A stretch of 64,000 bases of DNA from CAZTGZ01 sp964613385 (GCA_964613385.1 CAZTGZ010000009.1:1-64000); one strand, 5' to 3'; positions 9,141-17,928 are shown, counted from the first letter of the stretch. A program made the numbers and translations. Notes: generated from the sequence alone by a model not told the origin.

Positions 9141-9959
9141 ATGGCAGTAAAGAGATTAAAACCGGTAACCCCGGGACAGAGATTTAAGGTAAGTGTAGAT
9201 TTGTCGGGTCTGAGCAAAAACGGACCAGAGAAGAGTCTGCTTGCACCTCATAAAAAAAGTGGCGGACGAAACAACGATGGTAAAATGACCATGCGTTATT
9301 TAGGAGGAGGTCACAAAAGAAAGTACCGTATCATTGATTTTAAAAGAAGCAGACATGAATCTGCCAACGTACTTTCAATCGAGTATGATCCGAACCGCTC
9401 CTGCTTTATCGCATTGATTCAATTCAATGATGGAGAAAAGAAATATATTTTGGCTCCTCATGGGCTTAAAGCCGGGGATGTAGTGACTTCAGGACCGGGA
9501 ATTTCTCCAGATTTAGGAAATTGTCTTCCATTGAGCGATATGCCATTAGGTAGTATCATTCACAATCTGGAAATGAAACCGGGTCAGGGAGGAAAAATAT
9601 GCAGAGCCGCAGGTGGAAGTGCCCAACTGTTGGCAAGAGACGGCAAATATGCCGTTATTAAGATGCCTTCCGGCGAATCAAGGATGATACTCTCAACTTG
9701 TGTAGCTACCATAGGTACTTTGTCTAATCCGGATCACAGTTTAGAGCGTTCCGGAAAAGCAGGAAGAACCAGATGGTTGGGAAGAAGACCAAGAGTTAGA
9801 CCCGCAGCTATGAACCCTGTAGATCACCCACAAGGTGGAGGTGAAGGCCGTTCTAAAGGAGGTCAGGCAAGAAACCGTAAAGGGGTGCCATCGAAAGGAT
9901 TTAAAACCAGAAGTCCTAAGAAGGCTTCGTCAAGTCTCATTTTGGAAAGAAGAAAGTAA
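9141..9959 (+). CDS. rplB: 50S ribosomal protein L2 (uL2)
   Basis: L2 is needed for subunit association and peptidyl transferase activity. The 272 residues contain the signature MNPVDHPQGGGEGR near residue 220, with the conserved VDHP histidine, and a basic C-terminal tail. The residue after HP is Gln where E. coli has His, a tolerated position. rpsS follows after 6 nt. Confidence 0.98.
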   Translation: MAVKRLKPVTPGQRFKVSVDLSGLSKNGPEKSLLAPHKKSGGRNNDGKMTMRYLGGGHKRKYRIIDFKRSRHESANVLSIEYDPNRSCFIALIQFNDGEKKYILAPHGLKAGDVVTSGPGISPDLGNCLPLSDMPLGSIIHNLEMKPGQGGKICRAAGGSAQLLARDGKYAVIKMPSGESRMILSTCVATIGTLSNPDHSLERSGKAGRTRWLGRRPRVRPAAMNPVDHPQGGGEGRSKGGQARNRKGVPSKGFKTRSPKKASSSLILERRK

Positions 9960-9965
9960 TAAGGT

Positions 9966-10223
9966 ATGGCTAGATCGTTAAAAAAAGGACCTTTTATTGA
10001 TTTCAAACTCGATCGCAAAATTACTGCGATGAATGATGGAAATAAAAAGTCTGTGATTAAAACCTGGTCCAGGAGATCCATGATAACTCCGGATTTTGTT
10101 GGACACACCATTGCAGTTCACAATGGCAATAAATTTATTCCGGTTTATGTAACCGAGAATATGGTAGGTCACAAATTGGGTGAATTCGCGCCAACCCGTG
10201 TATTCAAAGGCCACTCAAAATAA
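9966..10223 (+). CDS. rpsS: 30S ribosomal protein S19 (uS19)
   Basis: S19 lies in the 30S head, forms a complex with S13 and contacts A-site tRNA. The 85 residues show ARSLKKGPFID at the N-terminus and WSRRSMITPDFVGHTIAVHNG in the core, with GHKLGEFAPTR near the end. It is separated from rplV by 6 nt. Confidence 0.98.
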   Translation: MARSLKKGPFIDFKLDRKITAMNDGNKKSVIKTWSRRSMITPDFVGHTIAVHNGNKFIPVYVTENMVGHKLGEFAPTRVFKGHSK

Positions 10224-10229
10224 AGAAAA

Positions 10230-10613
10230 ATGGAAGCAGTAGCAAAATTGAATAATTGCCCGATGTCTCCCCGTAAGATGAGATTGGTGGTTGATCAGAT
10301 TCGTGGCAAGAAAGTGGATTACGCGTTAAACATATTGCGCTTTAACCAGAAACCTGCCTATGCCATTTATATCGAGAAGTTATTGAAATCTGCCATTGCA
10401 AACTGGCAGCAAAAGAATGACGAAGGTTTGGATGTATCTGATTTATATGTGAAAGAAGTATACGTAAATCAGGGAAGAGTGCTCAAAAGATTGAGACCTG
10501 CACCACAGGGGAGAGGATATAGAATCCGCAAAAGATCGAATCACGTAACCTTAGTGGTTGCCACACCGGTAGTTGCGGAAATGGAAACAGAACAAATGGA
10601 TAATCAAGCATAA
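10230..10613 (+). CDS. rplV: 50S ribosomal protein L22 (uL22)
   Basis: L22 narrows the exit tunnel together with L4. The 127 residues carry NCPMSPRKMRLVVDQIRGK and the hairpin segment LKRLRPAPQGRGYRIRKRSNH that reaches into the tunnel. No deletion of the type that gives macrolide resistance is seen in this hairpin. A short acidic tail follows. rpsC starts 9 nt later. Confidence 0.97.
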   Translation: MEAVAKLNNCPMSPRKMRLVVDQIRGKKVDYALNILRFNQKPAYAIYIEKLLKSAIANWQQKNDEGLDVSDLYVKEVYVNQGRVLKRLRPAPQGRGYRIRKRSNHVTLVVATPVVAEMETEQMDNQA

Positions 10614-10622
10614 AAGGGCAAT

Positions 10623-11330
10623 ATGGGACAGAAAGTTAACCCAATAGGCATTAGACTCGGAATCGTACGTGGATGGGAATCTAACTGGTACGGAGGAAGC
10701 AATTTTGCCGAGAAATTGGCCGAAGACGACCGAATCAGAAAATATTTGGCTGTGCGTATACCAAAAGGGGGAATCTCCAAAGTAGTAATTGAGCGCACGT
10801 TGAAGAGAATTATCATCACTATACAGACTGCTCGTCCGGGTATCGTAATCGGAAAAGGTGGTCAGGAAGTAGATAAAATAAAAGAAGAAATTAAAAAGAT
10901 CACCCGTAAGGATGTTCAGATCAATATCTTCGAAATTAAGCGTCCGGAACTGGATGCCAAATTGGTAGGAGAGAGCATTGCCCAACAAATTGAAGGTCGT
11001 GTTTCTTTCAAACGCGCCATCAAAATGGCTATAGCTTCTTCCATGAGAATGGGAGCTCAAGGGATTAAAATCATGGTTTCAGGACGTTTGAACGGAGCTG
11101 AAATGGCAAGAACTGAGCAATATAAGGAAGGTAGAATTCCTTTGCACACATTCCGTGCCGACATCGATTATGCTTTGAGTGAGGCGCTAACAGTTTACGG
11201 AAAAATCGGAATTAAAGTCTGGATATTCAGAGGCGAAGTTTACGGAAAACGCGATCTGAGCATCAATTTAGGTCAGGGTGGAGAATCCAAGCCTGAAAGA
11301 AAGAGACCGACCAGAAGAAGAGATAAATAA
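10623..11330 (+). CDS. rpsC: 30S ribosomal protein S3 (uS3)
   Basis: S3 forms part of the mRNA entry channel and has mRNA helicase activity with S4 and S5. The 235 residues include the KH domain motif IVIGKGGQEVDKI and the C-terminal S3 domain with RADIDYALSEALTVYGKIG. The basic tail PERKRPTRRRDK is normal. rplP follows after 11 nt. Confidence 0.98.
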   Translation: MGQKVNPIGIRLGIVRGWESNWYGGSNFAEKLAEDDRIRKYLAVRIPKGGISKVVIERTLKRIIITIQTARPGIVIGKGGQEVDKIKEEIKKITRKDVQINIFEIKRPELDAKLVGESIAQQIEGRVSFKRAIKMAIASSMRMGAQGIKIMVSGRLNGAEMARTEQYKEGRIPLHTFRADIDYALSEALTVYGKIGIKVWIFRGEVYGKRDLSINLGQGGESKPERKRPTRRRDK

Positions 11331-11341
11331 TACGAACAGGT

Positions 11342-11761
11342 ATGTTACTTCCAAAGAGAACCAAATTTAGAAAGCAGCATAAAATGCGCAATGAGGGTCT
11401 GGCGAGCAGAGGGCACAGACTTGAATTCGGAAGCTTTGGTCTGAAGACCATTGAGCCTAAGTGGATTACCTCACGTCAGATTGAATCTGCACGTATTGCA
11501 CTGAACCGTTATATGAAACGTGAAGGAAAAGTGTGGATACGTATATTCCCTGACAAACCGGTTACCAAGAAACCAGCCGAAGTTCGTATGGGTAAAGGTA
11601 AAGGATCTCCGGAATATTGGGTAGCGGTTATTAAACCGGGTACCATCATTTTCGAAGTGGAAGGTGTACCACAGGCAGTGGCCATGGAAGCCTTGCGATT
11701 GGCCGGACAGAAATTACCGGTAGTAACTAAGTTTATTGTTAAACCCGATTATACAGAATAA
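11342..11761 (+). CDS. rplP: 50S ribosomal protein L16 (uL16)
   Basis: L16 helps place A-site tRNA on the 50S subunit. The 139 residues begin LLPKRTKFRKQHK and include RMGKGKGSPEYWVAVIKPG. The Arg that YcfD hydroxylates in E. coli lies in this loop (family knowledge). rpmC follows after 2 nt. Confidence 0.98.
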   Translation: MLLPKRTKFRKQHKMRNEGLASRGHRLEFGSFGLKTIEPKWITSRQIESARIALNRYMKREGKVWIRIFPDKPVTKKPAEVRMGKGKGSPEYWVAVIKPGTIIFEVEGVPQAVAMEALRLAGQKLPVVTKFIVKPDYTE

Positions 11762-11763
11762 TC

Positions 11764-11967
11764 ATGGATTATAAAGATATCATGCAGTTGTCAGATAAGG
11801 ATTTACACCTTAATCTGAAAGACGAAAGGGCAATGTTGCAGAAGTTGAAATTCAGTCACGCGGTTTCTCCAATCGAGAATCCGGGAAAAATCAGAGTTTC
11901 CAGAAAACTGATTGCTTCATATTTGACAGAAATAAACAGACGCAGACACGAAAAAGCCAACGCTTAA
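11764..11967 (+). CDS. rpmC: 50S ribosomal protein L29 (uL29)
   Basis: L29 is a two-helix protein at the tunnel exit beside L23. The 67 residues show the usual pattern: an acidic first helix ending LHLNLKDERAML, then KLKFSHAVSPIENPGKIRVSRK and RRHEK. It lies between rplP (2 nt) and rpsQ (10 nt), the canonical order. Confidence 0.95.
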   Translation: MDYKDIMQLSDKDLHLNLKDERAMLQKLKFSHAVSPIENPGKIRVSRKLIASYLTEINRRRHEKANA

Positions 11968-11977
11968 TTAGGCAAAC

Positions 11978-12232
11978 ATGGAAAGGAACGCAAGAAAAGA
12001 AATTGTAGGAACAGTATCCAGCAACAAAATGGATAAGACCATAGTTGTGGAGGTGGAACGCAAAAAGAAACACCCCAAATACGGAAAGTTCATTGAAATG
12101 ACTTCAAAGTTTGTGGCTCATGACGAGAAGAATGAGTGCAATGTTAATGACATTGTTAAGTTGATGGAGGTTCGCCCATTGAGCAAAAACAAGCGTTGGA
12201 GATTGGTTGAAATTGTAGAAAGAGCGAAATAA
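11978..12232 (+). CDS. rpsQ: 30S ribosomal protein S17 (uS17)
   Basis: A primary 16S rRNA-binding protein with an OB fold. The 84 residues contain RKEIVGTVSSNKMDKTIVVEV and the conserved RPLSKNKRWRLVEI at the C-terminus. rplN starts one base after the stop, so the two are probably translationally coupled. Confidence 0.97.
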   Translation: MERNARKEIVGTVSSNKMDKTIVVEVERKKKHPKYGKFIEMTSKFVAHDEKNECNVNDIVKLMEVRPLSKNKRWRLVEIVERAK

Positions 12233-12233
12233 T

Positions 12234-12602
12234 ATGATACAGCAGGAATCAAGACTCAGAGTAGCGGATAACAGCGGAGCCAAAGAAGTACTTTGTATTC
12301 GTGTGCTTGGCGGAACCGGGAAAAAGTATGCCAGGGTAGGTGACAAAATCGTCGTAACGGTTAAAGCATCCCTTCCTAATGCAAATATGAAAAAAGGTTC
12401 TGTTTCAAAAGCAGTTGTGGTAAGAACCAGAAAAGAATTTCGCCGTGCCGACGGATCTTATATCCGTTTTGACGACAATTCTTGCGTATTGCTCAACAAT
12501 AACGACGAACCCCGTGCTACCCGTATTTTCGGACCAGTAGCCCGTGAATTGAGGGATAAACAATTTATGAAAATCGTTTCTTTGGCCCCAGAAGTACTAT
12601 AA
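12234..12602 (+). CDS. rplN: 50S ribosomal protein L14 (uL14)
   Basis: L14 forms an intersubunit bridge and is the binding site of the silencing factor RsfS. The 122 residues start MIQQESRLRVADNSGAKE and end with GPVARELRDKQFMKIVSLAPEVL, both invariant family blocks. Length is exactly typical. It begins the spc part of the operon. Confidence 0.98.
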   Translation: MIQQESRLRVADNSGAKEVLCIRVLGGTGKKYARVGDKIVVTVKASLPNANMKKGSVSKAVVVRTRKEFRRADGSYIRFDDNSCVLLNNNDEPRATRIFGPVARELRDKQFMKIVSLAPEVL

Positions 12603-12604
12603 CC

Positions 12605-12943
12605 ATGGAAAGAAAATTTAACAAAATACCAAAGCTGCACGTTAAAAAAGGAGATACCGTAAAGGTGTTGAGCGGCGATGATAAGGGTAAAACCGGTAAG
12701 GTGCTCATGGTAAATCTTATGGAGAGAAGAGCCATCGTAGAAGGAGTAAATCTGGTAACAAAGCATCGCAAACCGGATGCAGAGAACCCAAATGGATCTA
12801 TCATCAAAAAAGAAGCTCCTATTTATGTGAGCAAATTGCAATTGATGGTAGGTGGCGAAACTACCCGTGTAGGTCGCAAAAGAAATGAACTGGGCAAACT
12901 TCAGAGAGTGGCCCGTAAAACTGGTGAATTTATTAAAAATTAA
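12605..12943 (+). CDS. rplX: 50S ribosomal protein L24 (uL24)
   Basis: L24 is one of the two assembly initiators of the 50S subunit. The KOW motif KKGDTVKVLSGDDKGKTGKV lies near residues 14-33, and IKKEAPIYVSKLQLM follows. At 112 residues it is slightly longer than E. coli L24, with a basic C-terminal end. It is 2 nt from each neighbour. Confidence 0.97.
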   Translation: MERKFNKIPKLHVKKGDTVKVLSGDDKGKTGKVLMVNLMERRAIVEGVNLVTKHRKPDAENPNGSIIKKEAPIYVSKLQLMVGGETTRVGRKRNELGKLQRVARKTGEFIKN

Positions 12944-12945
12944 AC

Positions 12946-13497
12946 ATGTATACGCCGAGACTAAAGGACAAGTATGCTAAAGAGGTAGCACCGGCACTGA
13001 TGGAAAAACATCAGTTCAAGAATGTGATGCAAATACCCAAACTCCTGAAAATATGCCTGAATCAAGGTGTTGGAGCTGGTGTGTCAGATAAAAAGCTGGT
13101 GGATCAGGCGGTAAAGGAAATGACACTGATCGCGGGTCAAAAAGCCGTTCCAACCTACTCCAAAAAGGCTGTTTCTAACTTCAAACTGAGAGAGAATATG
13201 CCGATTGGTTGTAAAGTAACGTTGCGCGGAGAACAGATGTACGAATTTTTAGATCGCTTTATCTCTGTTTCATTGCCACGTGTGCGTGATTTTCAGGGAA
13301 TCAGCGACAAAGGATTCGATGGAAGGGGTAATTATACTGTGGGTGTAACCGAACAGATCATTTTCCCTGAAATTGACCTTGATAAAGTGAATAAAATTAA
13401 TGGAATGGACATCACCTTCGTCACTTCTGCCAAGAATGACCTTGAATGTTTAAGTCTGTTGAAAGAATTAGGATTACCATTTAAAAATCAGAAATAG
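12946..13497 (+). CDS. rplE: 50S ribosomal protein L5 (uL5)
   Basis: L5 binds 5S rRNA and P-site tRNA. The 183 residues contain AVSNFKLRENMPIGCKVTLRG and GRGNYTVGVTEQIIFPEID, both diagnostic. rpsN begins one base after the stop. Confidence 0.98.
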   Translation: MYTPRLKDKYAKEVAPALMEKHQFKNVMQIPKLLKICLNQGVGAGVSDKKLVDQAVKEMTLIAGQKAVPTYSKKAVSNFKLRENMPIGCKVTLRGEQMYEFLDRFISVSLPRVRDFQGISDKGFDGRGNYTVGVTEQIIFPEIDLDKVNKINGMDITFVTSAKNDLECLSLLKELGLPFKNQK

Positions 13498-13498
13498 T

Positions 13499-13768
13499 AT
13501 GGCAAAAGAGTCAATGAAAGCTCGCCAGAGAAAAAGAGAGGCACTGGTGGCCAGATATGCTGAGAAAAGAGCTCGCCTGAAGGCAGAAGGAGACTTGGAA
13601 GGTTTGCAGAAATTACCAAGAAACTCTTCTCCCGTTCGTTTGAGAAATCGTTGTTCCGTAACCGGAAAGCCTCGTGGATTTATCAGAGAATTTGGACTAT
13701 GCAGAAATCAGTTCCGCCAGTTGGCATCTGAAGGCAAAATTCCGGGAGTAACCAAATCAAGCTGGTAA
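13499..13768 (+). CDS. rpsN: 30S ribosomal protein S14 (uS14), zinc-free long form
   Basis: S14 is a late-assembling 30S head protein. The 89 residues start AKESMKARQRKREALVARY and end with RGFIREFGLCRNQFRQLASEGKIPG. Bacteria have either a short four-cysteine zinc form or this long form. Only two isolated cysteines occur, so it is the zinc-independent version. It is the only S14 gene seen here. rpsH follows after 19 nt. Confidence 0.97.
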   Translation: MAKESMKARQRKREALVARYAEKRARLKAEGDLEGLQKLPRNSSPVRLRNRCSVTGKPRGFIREFGLCRNQFRQLASEGKIPGVTKSSW

Positions 13769-13787
13769 TATTAAAAGAAATTAAGTT

Positions 13788-14183
13788 ATGACCGATCCAA
13801 TAGCAGATTATCTGACCAGACTTAGAAACGCCATTAAAGCGAATCACAGAATTGTAGAGATTCCGGCTTCTAATATTAAAAAGGAAATTACCAGGGTATT
13901 GTTCGAAAAAGGATATATCCTGAATTATAAGTTCGAAGAGGAAGGACCTCAAGGCGTTATTAAAGTGGCCTTGAAGTACCATCCTTTGACCAAGTTGCCC
14001 GCAATCAGAGACCTGAAGAGAGTGAGTAAACCTGGTTTAAGAAAATATGTACACACCGGAAATGTTCCGAAGGTTATTAATGGCCTGGGTATTGCCATCC
14101 TCACTACTTCTCAGGGAGTAATGACAGATAAAGAAGCCCGTTCCATGAATATTGGTGGTGAAGTACTTTGTTACGTATCATAA
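13788..14183 (+). CDS. rpsH: 30S ribosomal protein S8 (uS8)
   Basis: S8 binds the central domain of 16S rRNA, and in E. coli also represses the spc operon through its mRNA. The 131 residues start TDPIADYLTRLRNAIKANH and end with GLGIAILTTSQGVMTDKEA...GGEVLCYVS, the RNA-binding C-terminal block. No repressor-type rRNA mimic could be assigned by eye. Confidence 0.98.
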   Translation: MTDPIADYLTRLRNAIKANHRIVEIPASNIKKEITRVLFEKGYILNYKFEEEGPQGVIKVALKYHPLTKLPAIRDLKRVSKPGLRKYVHTGNVPKVINGLGIAILTTSQGVMTDKEARSMNIGGEVLCYVS

Positions 14184-14198
14184 TAAAGGTAAGGAAAG

Positions 14199-14753
14199 AT
14201 GTCTAGAATTGGAAAAAATCCCATTGCACTGCCAAAAGGTGTTGAGATTACGCACCAACCGGGAAAGGTAACAGTTAAAGGACCTAAAGGTACTTTGGTT
14301 CAGGATATGGATCGCGATATTCAAGTTTCCATTGAGGACGGAATATTGACCGTTAGTCGCCCAACCGAACAAAAAGATCACAAGGCAAAACACGGATTGT
14401 ATCGCGCTTTGATACAAAACATGATTACCGGTGTAACACAGGGATATACAATCACTCAGGAACTGGTGGGTGTGGGTTATAAGGCAGAAGCCAAAGGTCA
14501 GATTTTAGAATTGAACCTTGGATATTCGCATAACATTTATATGCAAATTCCCACCGAAATTAAGATTGCAACCGAAACGGTTAAAGGGAAAAACCCTACC
14601 ATAACCATGGAGTGCATCGATAAACAACTCATAGGGCAGGTGGCCGCAAAGATTCGTTCTTTCCGCAAGCCTGAACCATACAAAGGAAAAGGTATCAAGT
14701 TCGCAGGTGAACAACTTCGTAAGAAGGCCGGTAAGTCTGCATCCAAGAAATAA
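14199..14753 (+). CDS. rplF: 50S ribosomal protein L6 (uL6)
   Basis: L6 lies near the sarcin-ricin loop where elongation factors bind. The 184 residues consist of two similar domains: SRIGKNPIALPKGVEI at the start and KPEPYKGKGIKFAGEQLRKKAGK at the end, the latter being the signature. rplR starts 14 nt later. Confidence 0.98.
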   Translation: MSRIGKNPIALPKGVEITHQPGKVTVKGPKGTLVQDMDRDIQVSIEDGILTVSRPTEQKDHKAKHGLYRALIQNMITGVTQGYTITQELVGVGYKAEAKGQILELNLGYSHNIYMQIPTEIKIATETVKGKNPTITMECIDKQLIGQVAAKIRSFRKPEPYKGKGIKFAGEQLRKKAGKSASKK

Positions 14754-14767
14754 TTAAGAGCAGTGTT

Positions 14768-15124
14768 ATGTTAAACGCAAAAAGCCTAAGAAGGGAAAAA
14801 GTAAAACGCCGTGTAAAAAAGAAAGTTTTTGGCACTACTGAAATGCCAAGACTATCTGTATTCCGCAGCAATAGCCATATTTATGGTCAGTTGATTGATG
14901 ATCAGCGCGGAGTAACTTTAGCCGCATTCTCATCCAAATCTTCAGATATTGAAACCATGTCCGGTAATAAAAGTGACAAGGCATTTCAAGTTGGAAAGAT
15001 ATTGGGTGAAAAAGCAGCAGCTAATGGAATACAAAGTGTAGTTTTTGATCGCAATGGCTACTTGTATCACGGCAGAATTAAAAGATTGGCAGAAGGTGCC
15101 CGCGAAGGAGGATTGAAATTCTAA
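14768..15124 (+). CDS. rplR: 50S ribosomal protein L18 (uL18)
   Basis: A 5S rRNA-binding protein working with L5 and L25. The 118 residues have the basic N-terminus RREKVKRRVKKKVFGT, then PRLSVFRSNSHIYGQLID and a C-terminal FDRNGYLYHGRIKRLAEGAREGG block typical of the family. rpsE follows after 8 nt. Confidence 0.98.
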   Translation: MLNAKSLRREKVKRRVKKKVFGTTEMPRLSVFRSNSHIYGQLIDDQRGVTLAAFSSKSSDIETMSGNKSDKAFQVGKILGEKAAANGIQSVVFDRNGYLYHGRIKRLAEGAREGGLKF

Positions 15125-15132
15125 ATTGAATT

Positions 15133-15651
15133 ATGGCAACTGAAACATTAAAAAGAATCCGAACAACGGATATTGAACTCAAAGAAACCGTTGTAAATAT
15201 TCAGCGTGTAGCAAAGGTAACCAAAGGTGGTCGTACCTTCAGTTTTACCGCCCTGGTGGTGGTTGGCGATGGTAATGGCGTCGTTGGTCATGGTTTGGGA
15301 AAAGCCAGTGAAGTTACCGACGCTATACAAAAAGGTATTGAAGACGCAAAGAAAAATTTAATCAAAGTACCTATCATCAATAGTACAGTTCCTCACGAGC
15401 AGTATGGCAAGTTTGGTGGTGGTTTGGTTTTCATTAAACCTGCTTCTCACGGAACAGGAGTAATTGCAGGTGGTGCCATGCGCGCCGTGTTGGAAAGCGC
15501 TGGAGTACATGACGTACTCGCGAAATCCAAGGGATCCAGTAATCCACATAAAGTGGTAAAAGCAACCGTTGATGCCTTGTCAAAATTGCGCGACCCTTAT
15601 ACGGTTGCAGAACAGCGCGGAATCAGTTTAGCTAAAGTTTTTAACGGATAA
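15133..15651 (+). CDS. rpsE: 30S ribosomal protein S5 (uS5)
   Basis: S5 shapes the mRNA entry site and affects accuracy. The 172 residues contain the double-stranded RNA-binding-like N-domain VAKVTKGGRTFSFTALVVVGD and the C-domain with GTGVIAGGAMRAVLESAGV. The N-terminal loop has the usual GGR, so no spectinomycin-type change is evident. rpmD starts 4 nt later. Confidence 0.98.
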   Translation: MATETLKRIRTTDIELKETVVNIQRVAKVTKGGRTFSFTALVVVGDGNGVVGHGLGKASEVTDAIQKGIEDAKKNLIKVPIINSTVPHEQYGKFGGGLVFIKPASHGTGVIAGGAMRAVLESAGVHDVLAKSKGSSNPHKVVKATVDALSKLRDPYTVAEQRGISLAKVFNG

Positions 15652-15655
15652 TAAG

Positions 15656-15835
15656 ATGGCCAGAATCAGAGTAACCAAGGTACGCAGCACCATAAAGTCA
15701 CTGCCAAAGCAAAAATTGACCATGAAGGCTCTCGGACTCAATCGCATGAATCAATCACGTGAGTTCGAAGCGTCAGCCGCTTTGCTTGGAAGCATAGAGA
15801 AGGTAAAACATCTGGTAAAAATCGAAAACATATAA
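15656..15835 (+). CDS. rpmD: 50S ribosomal protein L30 (uL30)
   Basis: This small gene of 59 codons lies between rpsE (4 nt) and rplO (5 nt), the canonical place for rpmD. The protein starts MARIRVTKVRSTIKSLPKQK and continues TMKALGLNRMNQSREFE, matching the L30 pattern of a basic first strand, a helix containing ALGL, and the LVKIENI final strand. It is easily missed because it is under 60 residues. Confidence 0.96.
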   Translation: MARIRVTKVRSTIKSLPKQKLTMKALGLNRMNQSREFEASAALLGSIEKVKHLVKIENI

Positions 15836-15840
15836 TTATT

Positions 15841-16287
15841 ATGGAGCTTCATAATTTAAAACCAGCAGAAGGTTCGGTTAAATCCGGAAAAAGAATAGGT
15901 CGTGGACAAGGCTCCGGAAGAGGAGGAACTTCTACCAAAGGACATAAAGGTGCGCAATCAAGACAAGGTTATAGCCGTAAGGTCGGATTTGAAGGTGGAC
16001 AGATGCCATTGCAAAGACGTGTGCCTAAACACGGATTCAAAAACCCGTTCAGAGTTGAATACCAACCTTTGAATTTGAGCCGCTTGCAGATAATTTCTGA
16101 AAAGTTTGGCTTGTCGGAAATTAGCCCCGAATCATTATACAATGCGGGTATTGTAAACAGAACGGATAAAATTAAAATATTGGGTAACGGCGAATTGAAA
16201 TCTGCATTGAACGTGAAAGCGCATGCTTTTAGCGCCAAAGCTTTGGATGCAATCGCACAGGCTGGAGGAAGTACTGAAACCATCTGA
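15841..16287 (+). CDS. rplO: 50S ribosomal protein L15 (uL15)
   Basis: L15 is a late-assembly 50S protein. The 148 residues begin ELHNLKPAEGSVKSGKRIGRG and carry the Gly/Arg-rich extension GRGGTSTKGHKGAQSR and GFEGGQMPLQRRVPKHGF that penetrates 23S rRNA. secY follows after 5 nt, as in most bacteria. Confidence 0.98.
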   Translation: MELHNLKPAEGSVKSGKRIGRGQGSGRGGTSTKGHKGAQSRQGYSRKVGFEGGQMPLQRRVPKHGFKNPFRVEYQPLNLSRLQIISEKFGLSEISPESLYNAGIVNRTDKIKILGNGELKSALNVKAHAFSAKALDAIAQAGGSTETI

Positions 16288-16292
16288 TCGGC

Positions 16293-17642
16293 ATGAATAA
16301 GCTCATTACCACAATAAAAAATATCTTTAGCATCGAAGAACTTCGGTCTAGAATCATCAACACATTGCTGTTGTTGCTGGTTTATAGAGTGGGTACGTTT
16401 ATCGTACTTCCGGGTATCGATGCGGCACGTCTTACTGAACTGAATAAAGGTGGGGCATTAGAAGGTCTCCTTGGTCTGATCAATACTTTTTCCGGTGGAG
16501 CATTTGAAAGAGCAAGTGTTTTTGCCCTGGGAATTATGCCGTACATCTCTGCCTCTATCGTAGTTCAATTATTGACGATTGCAGTACCAACCTTTCAGAA
16601 AATGCAAAAGGAAGGTGAAGACGGAAGACGTAAAATTAACCAGATTACACGGTATTTGACCATTGTTATCACCGCTGTTCAGGCAGTTTCTTATATAGTG
16701 AATTTCAAGGCTACGAAAGGAGAAACAATATTGGCAACAATTTCTCCAACCTTGTTCATGGTGAGTTCTGTGTTCATTTTAATTGCCGGAACCATGTTTA
16801 CATTATGGTTGGGAGAAAGAATTACCGACAGAGGATTGGGTAATGGTATTTCCTTAATCATTATGGTGGGTATCATCAGCCGTTTGCCGTTTTCTATTAT
16901 TGCAGAGCTGAATGGCAGATTGGCCGGTAATGGCGGTCCGATTATATTCTTGGTTGAAATGGCATTCTGGCTTGCGGTAATCATGTCTGTGATACTTCTG
17001 GTCCAGGGTACCCGAAAGATTCCAGTTCAATATGCAAAGCGCATCGTTGGCAACAAACAATACGGAGGCGTTAGACAATATTTACCTCTGAAGGTAAATG
17101 CTGCCGGTGTAATGCCAATCATCTTTGCTCAGGCATTGATGTTCGTACCTACAACCATAGCCGGATTTTTTCCTGAAGCCAGCGGGGCTCGCGGATTTTT
17201 CTCCAGCTTTCAGGATTTTACTTCATGGGCATACAACATCACCTTTTTTCTGATGATTGTATTGTTCACGTATTTCTATACGGCCATCACCATTAACCCA
17301 AGTCAGGTTGCTGAGGATTTAAAAAGAAACGGGGGATTTGTTCCGGGTGTTAAACCGGGTAAGAAAACCGCTGATTTTATAGACTCCATCATGTCGAGAA
17401 TCACCTTGCCCGGTGCTATATTTTTGGGATTTGTGGCAATCTTTCCGGCATTGGCAATTTTGATGGGAGTGAACGATCAGTTTGCCCAATTTTATGGAGG
17501 AACATCATTGCTCATTATGGTTGGGGTTGTACTGGATACCTTACAACAGATTGAAAGTCATTTATTAATGCGTCATTATGATGGATTAATGAAGACCGGA
17601 CGGATTAAAGGTCGCTCCACAGCTGGGGCAACCATGACATAA
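16293..17642 (+). CDS. secY: Protein translocase subunit SecY
   Basis: Channel-forming subunit of the Sec translocon in the inner membrane. The 449 residues show ten hydrophobic segments. RSRIINTLLLLLVYRVGTFIVLPG starts TM1, the plug region has GGAFERASVFALGIMPYISASI, and the cytosolic loop before TM7 reads KRIVGNKQYGGVRQYLPLKVN. The C-terminus is TGRIKGRSTAGATMT. secE is not adjacent. adk and map, which often follow secY elsewhere, are absent, and infA comes 59 nt later. Confidence 0.98.
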   Translation: MNKLITTIKNIFSIEELRSRIINTLLLLLVYRVGTFIVLPGIDAARLTELNKGGALEGLLGLINTFSGGAFERASVFALGIMPYISASIVVQLLTIAVPTFQKMQKEGEDGRRKINQITRYLTIVITAVQAVSYIVNFKATKGETILATISPTLFMVSSVFILIAGTMFTLWLGERITDRGLGNGISLIIMVGIISRLPFSIIAELNGRLAGNGGPIIFLVEMAFWLAVIMSVILLVQGTRKIPVQYAKRIVGNKQYGGVRQYLPLKVNAAGVMPIIFAQALMFVPTTIAGFFPEASGARGFFSSFQDFTSWAYNITFFLMIVLFTYFYTAITINPSQVAEDLKRNGGFVPGVKPGKKTADFIDSIMSRITLPGAIFLGFVAIFPALAILMGVNDQFAQFYGGTSLLIMVGVVLDTLQQIESHLLMRHYDGLMKTGRIKGRSTAGATMT

Positions 17643-17668
17643 GAATAGGATTATTAATAAATTAAATG

Positions 17669-17676
17669 TATTTTTG
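17669..17676 (+). promoter_or_regulatory. Candidate internal -7 element upstream of infA
   Basis: TATTTTTG fits the Bacteroidota -7 motif TAnnTTTG and lies in the only larger gap (59 nt) of the spc region, 25 nt before infA. The -33 position (AGG where TTG is expected at N19) does not match, so this is a weaker promoter call. Confidence 0.45.
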
Positions 17677-17701
17677 CAGCCCTTTGAGAAAAAGCTGAAT
17701 A

Positions 17702-17920
17702 ATGGCAAAACAAGAAGCGATCAAACAAGACGGTGTAATTTCGGAAGCCTTGTCGAATGCGATGTTTCGTGTTGAATTAAATAACGGCCATCAGATTATA
17801 GCTACAATATCAGGGAAAATGCGAATGCATTATATAAAAATATTACCGGGTGATAAAGTCCAGGTTGAGATGTCGCCATACGACCTTTCACGCGGAAGGA
17901 TAACTTATCGCTACAAATAA
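17702..17920 (+). CDS. infA: Translation initiation factor IF-1
   Basis: IF-1 binds the 30S A site during initiation. The 72 residues have the OB-fold family sequence: EAIKQDGVISEALSNAMFRVELNNGH, then SGKMRMHYIKILPGDKV, ending RGRITYRYK. It may have its own promoter just upstream. rpmJ follows after 8 nt. Confidence 0.97.
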   Translation: MAKQEAIKQDGVISEALSNAMFRVELNNGHQIIATISGKMRMHYIKILPGDKVQVEMSPYDLSRGRITYRYK

Positions 17921-17928
17921 AAGAGACG

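Noticed and set aside
10551..11060. 169-codon minus-strand frame across rplV/rpsC
   Set aside because: Antisense to conserved ribosomal genes, with Phe/Tyr/His-rich low-complexity translation.
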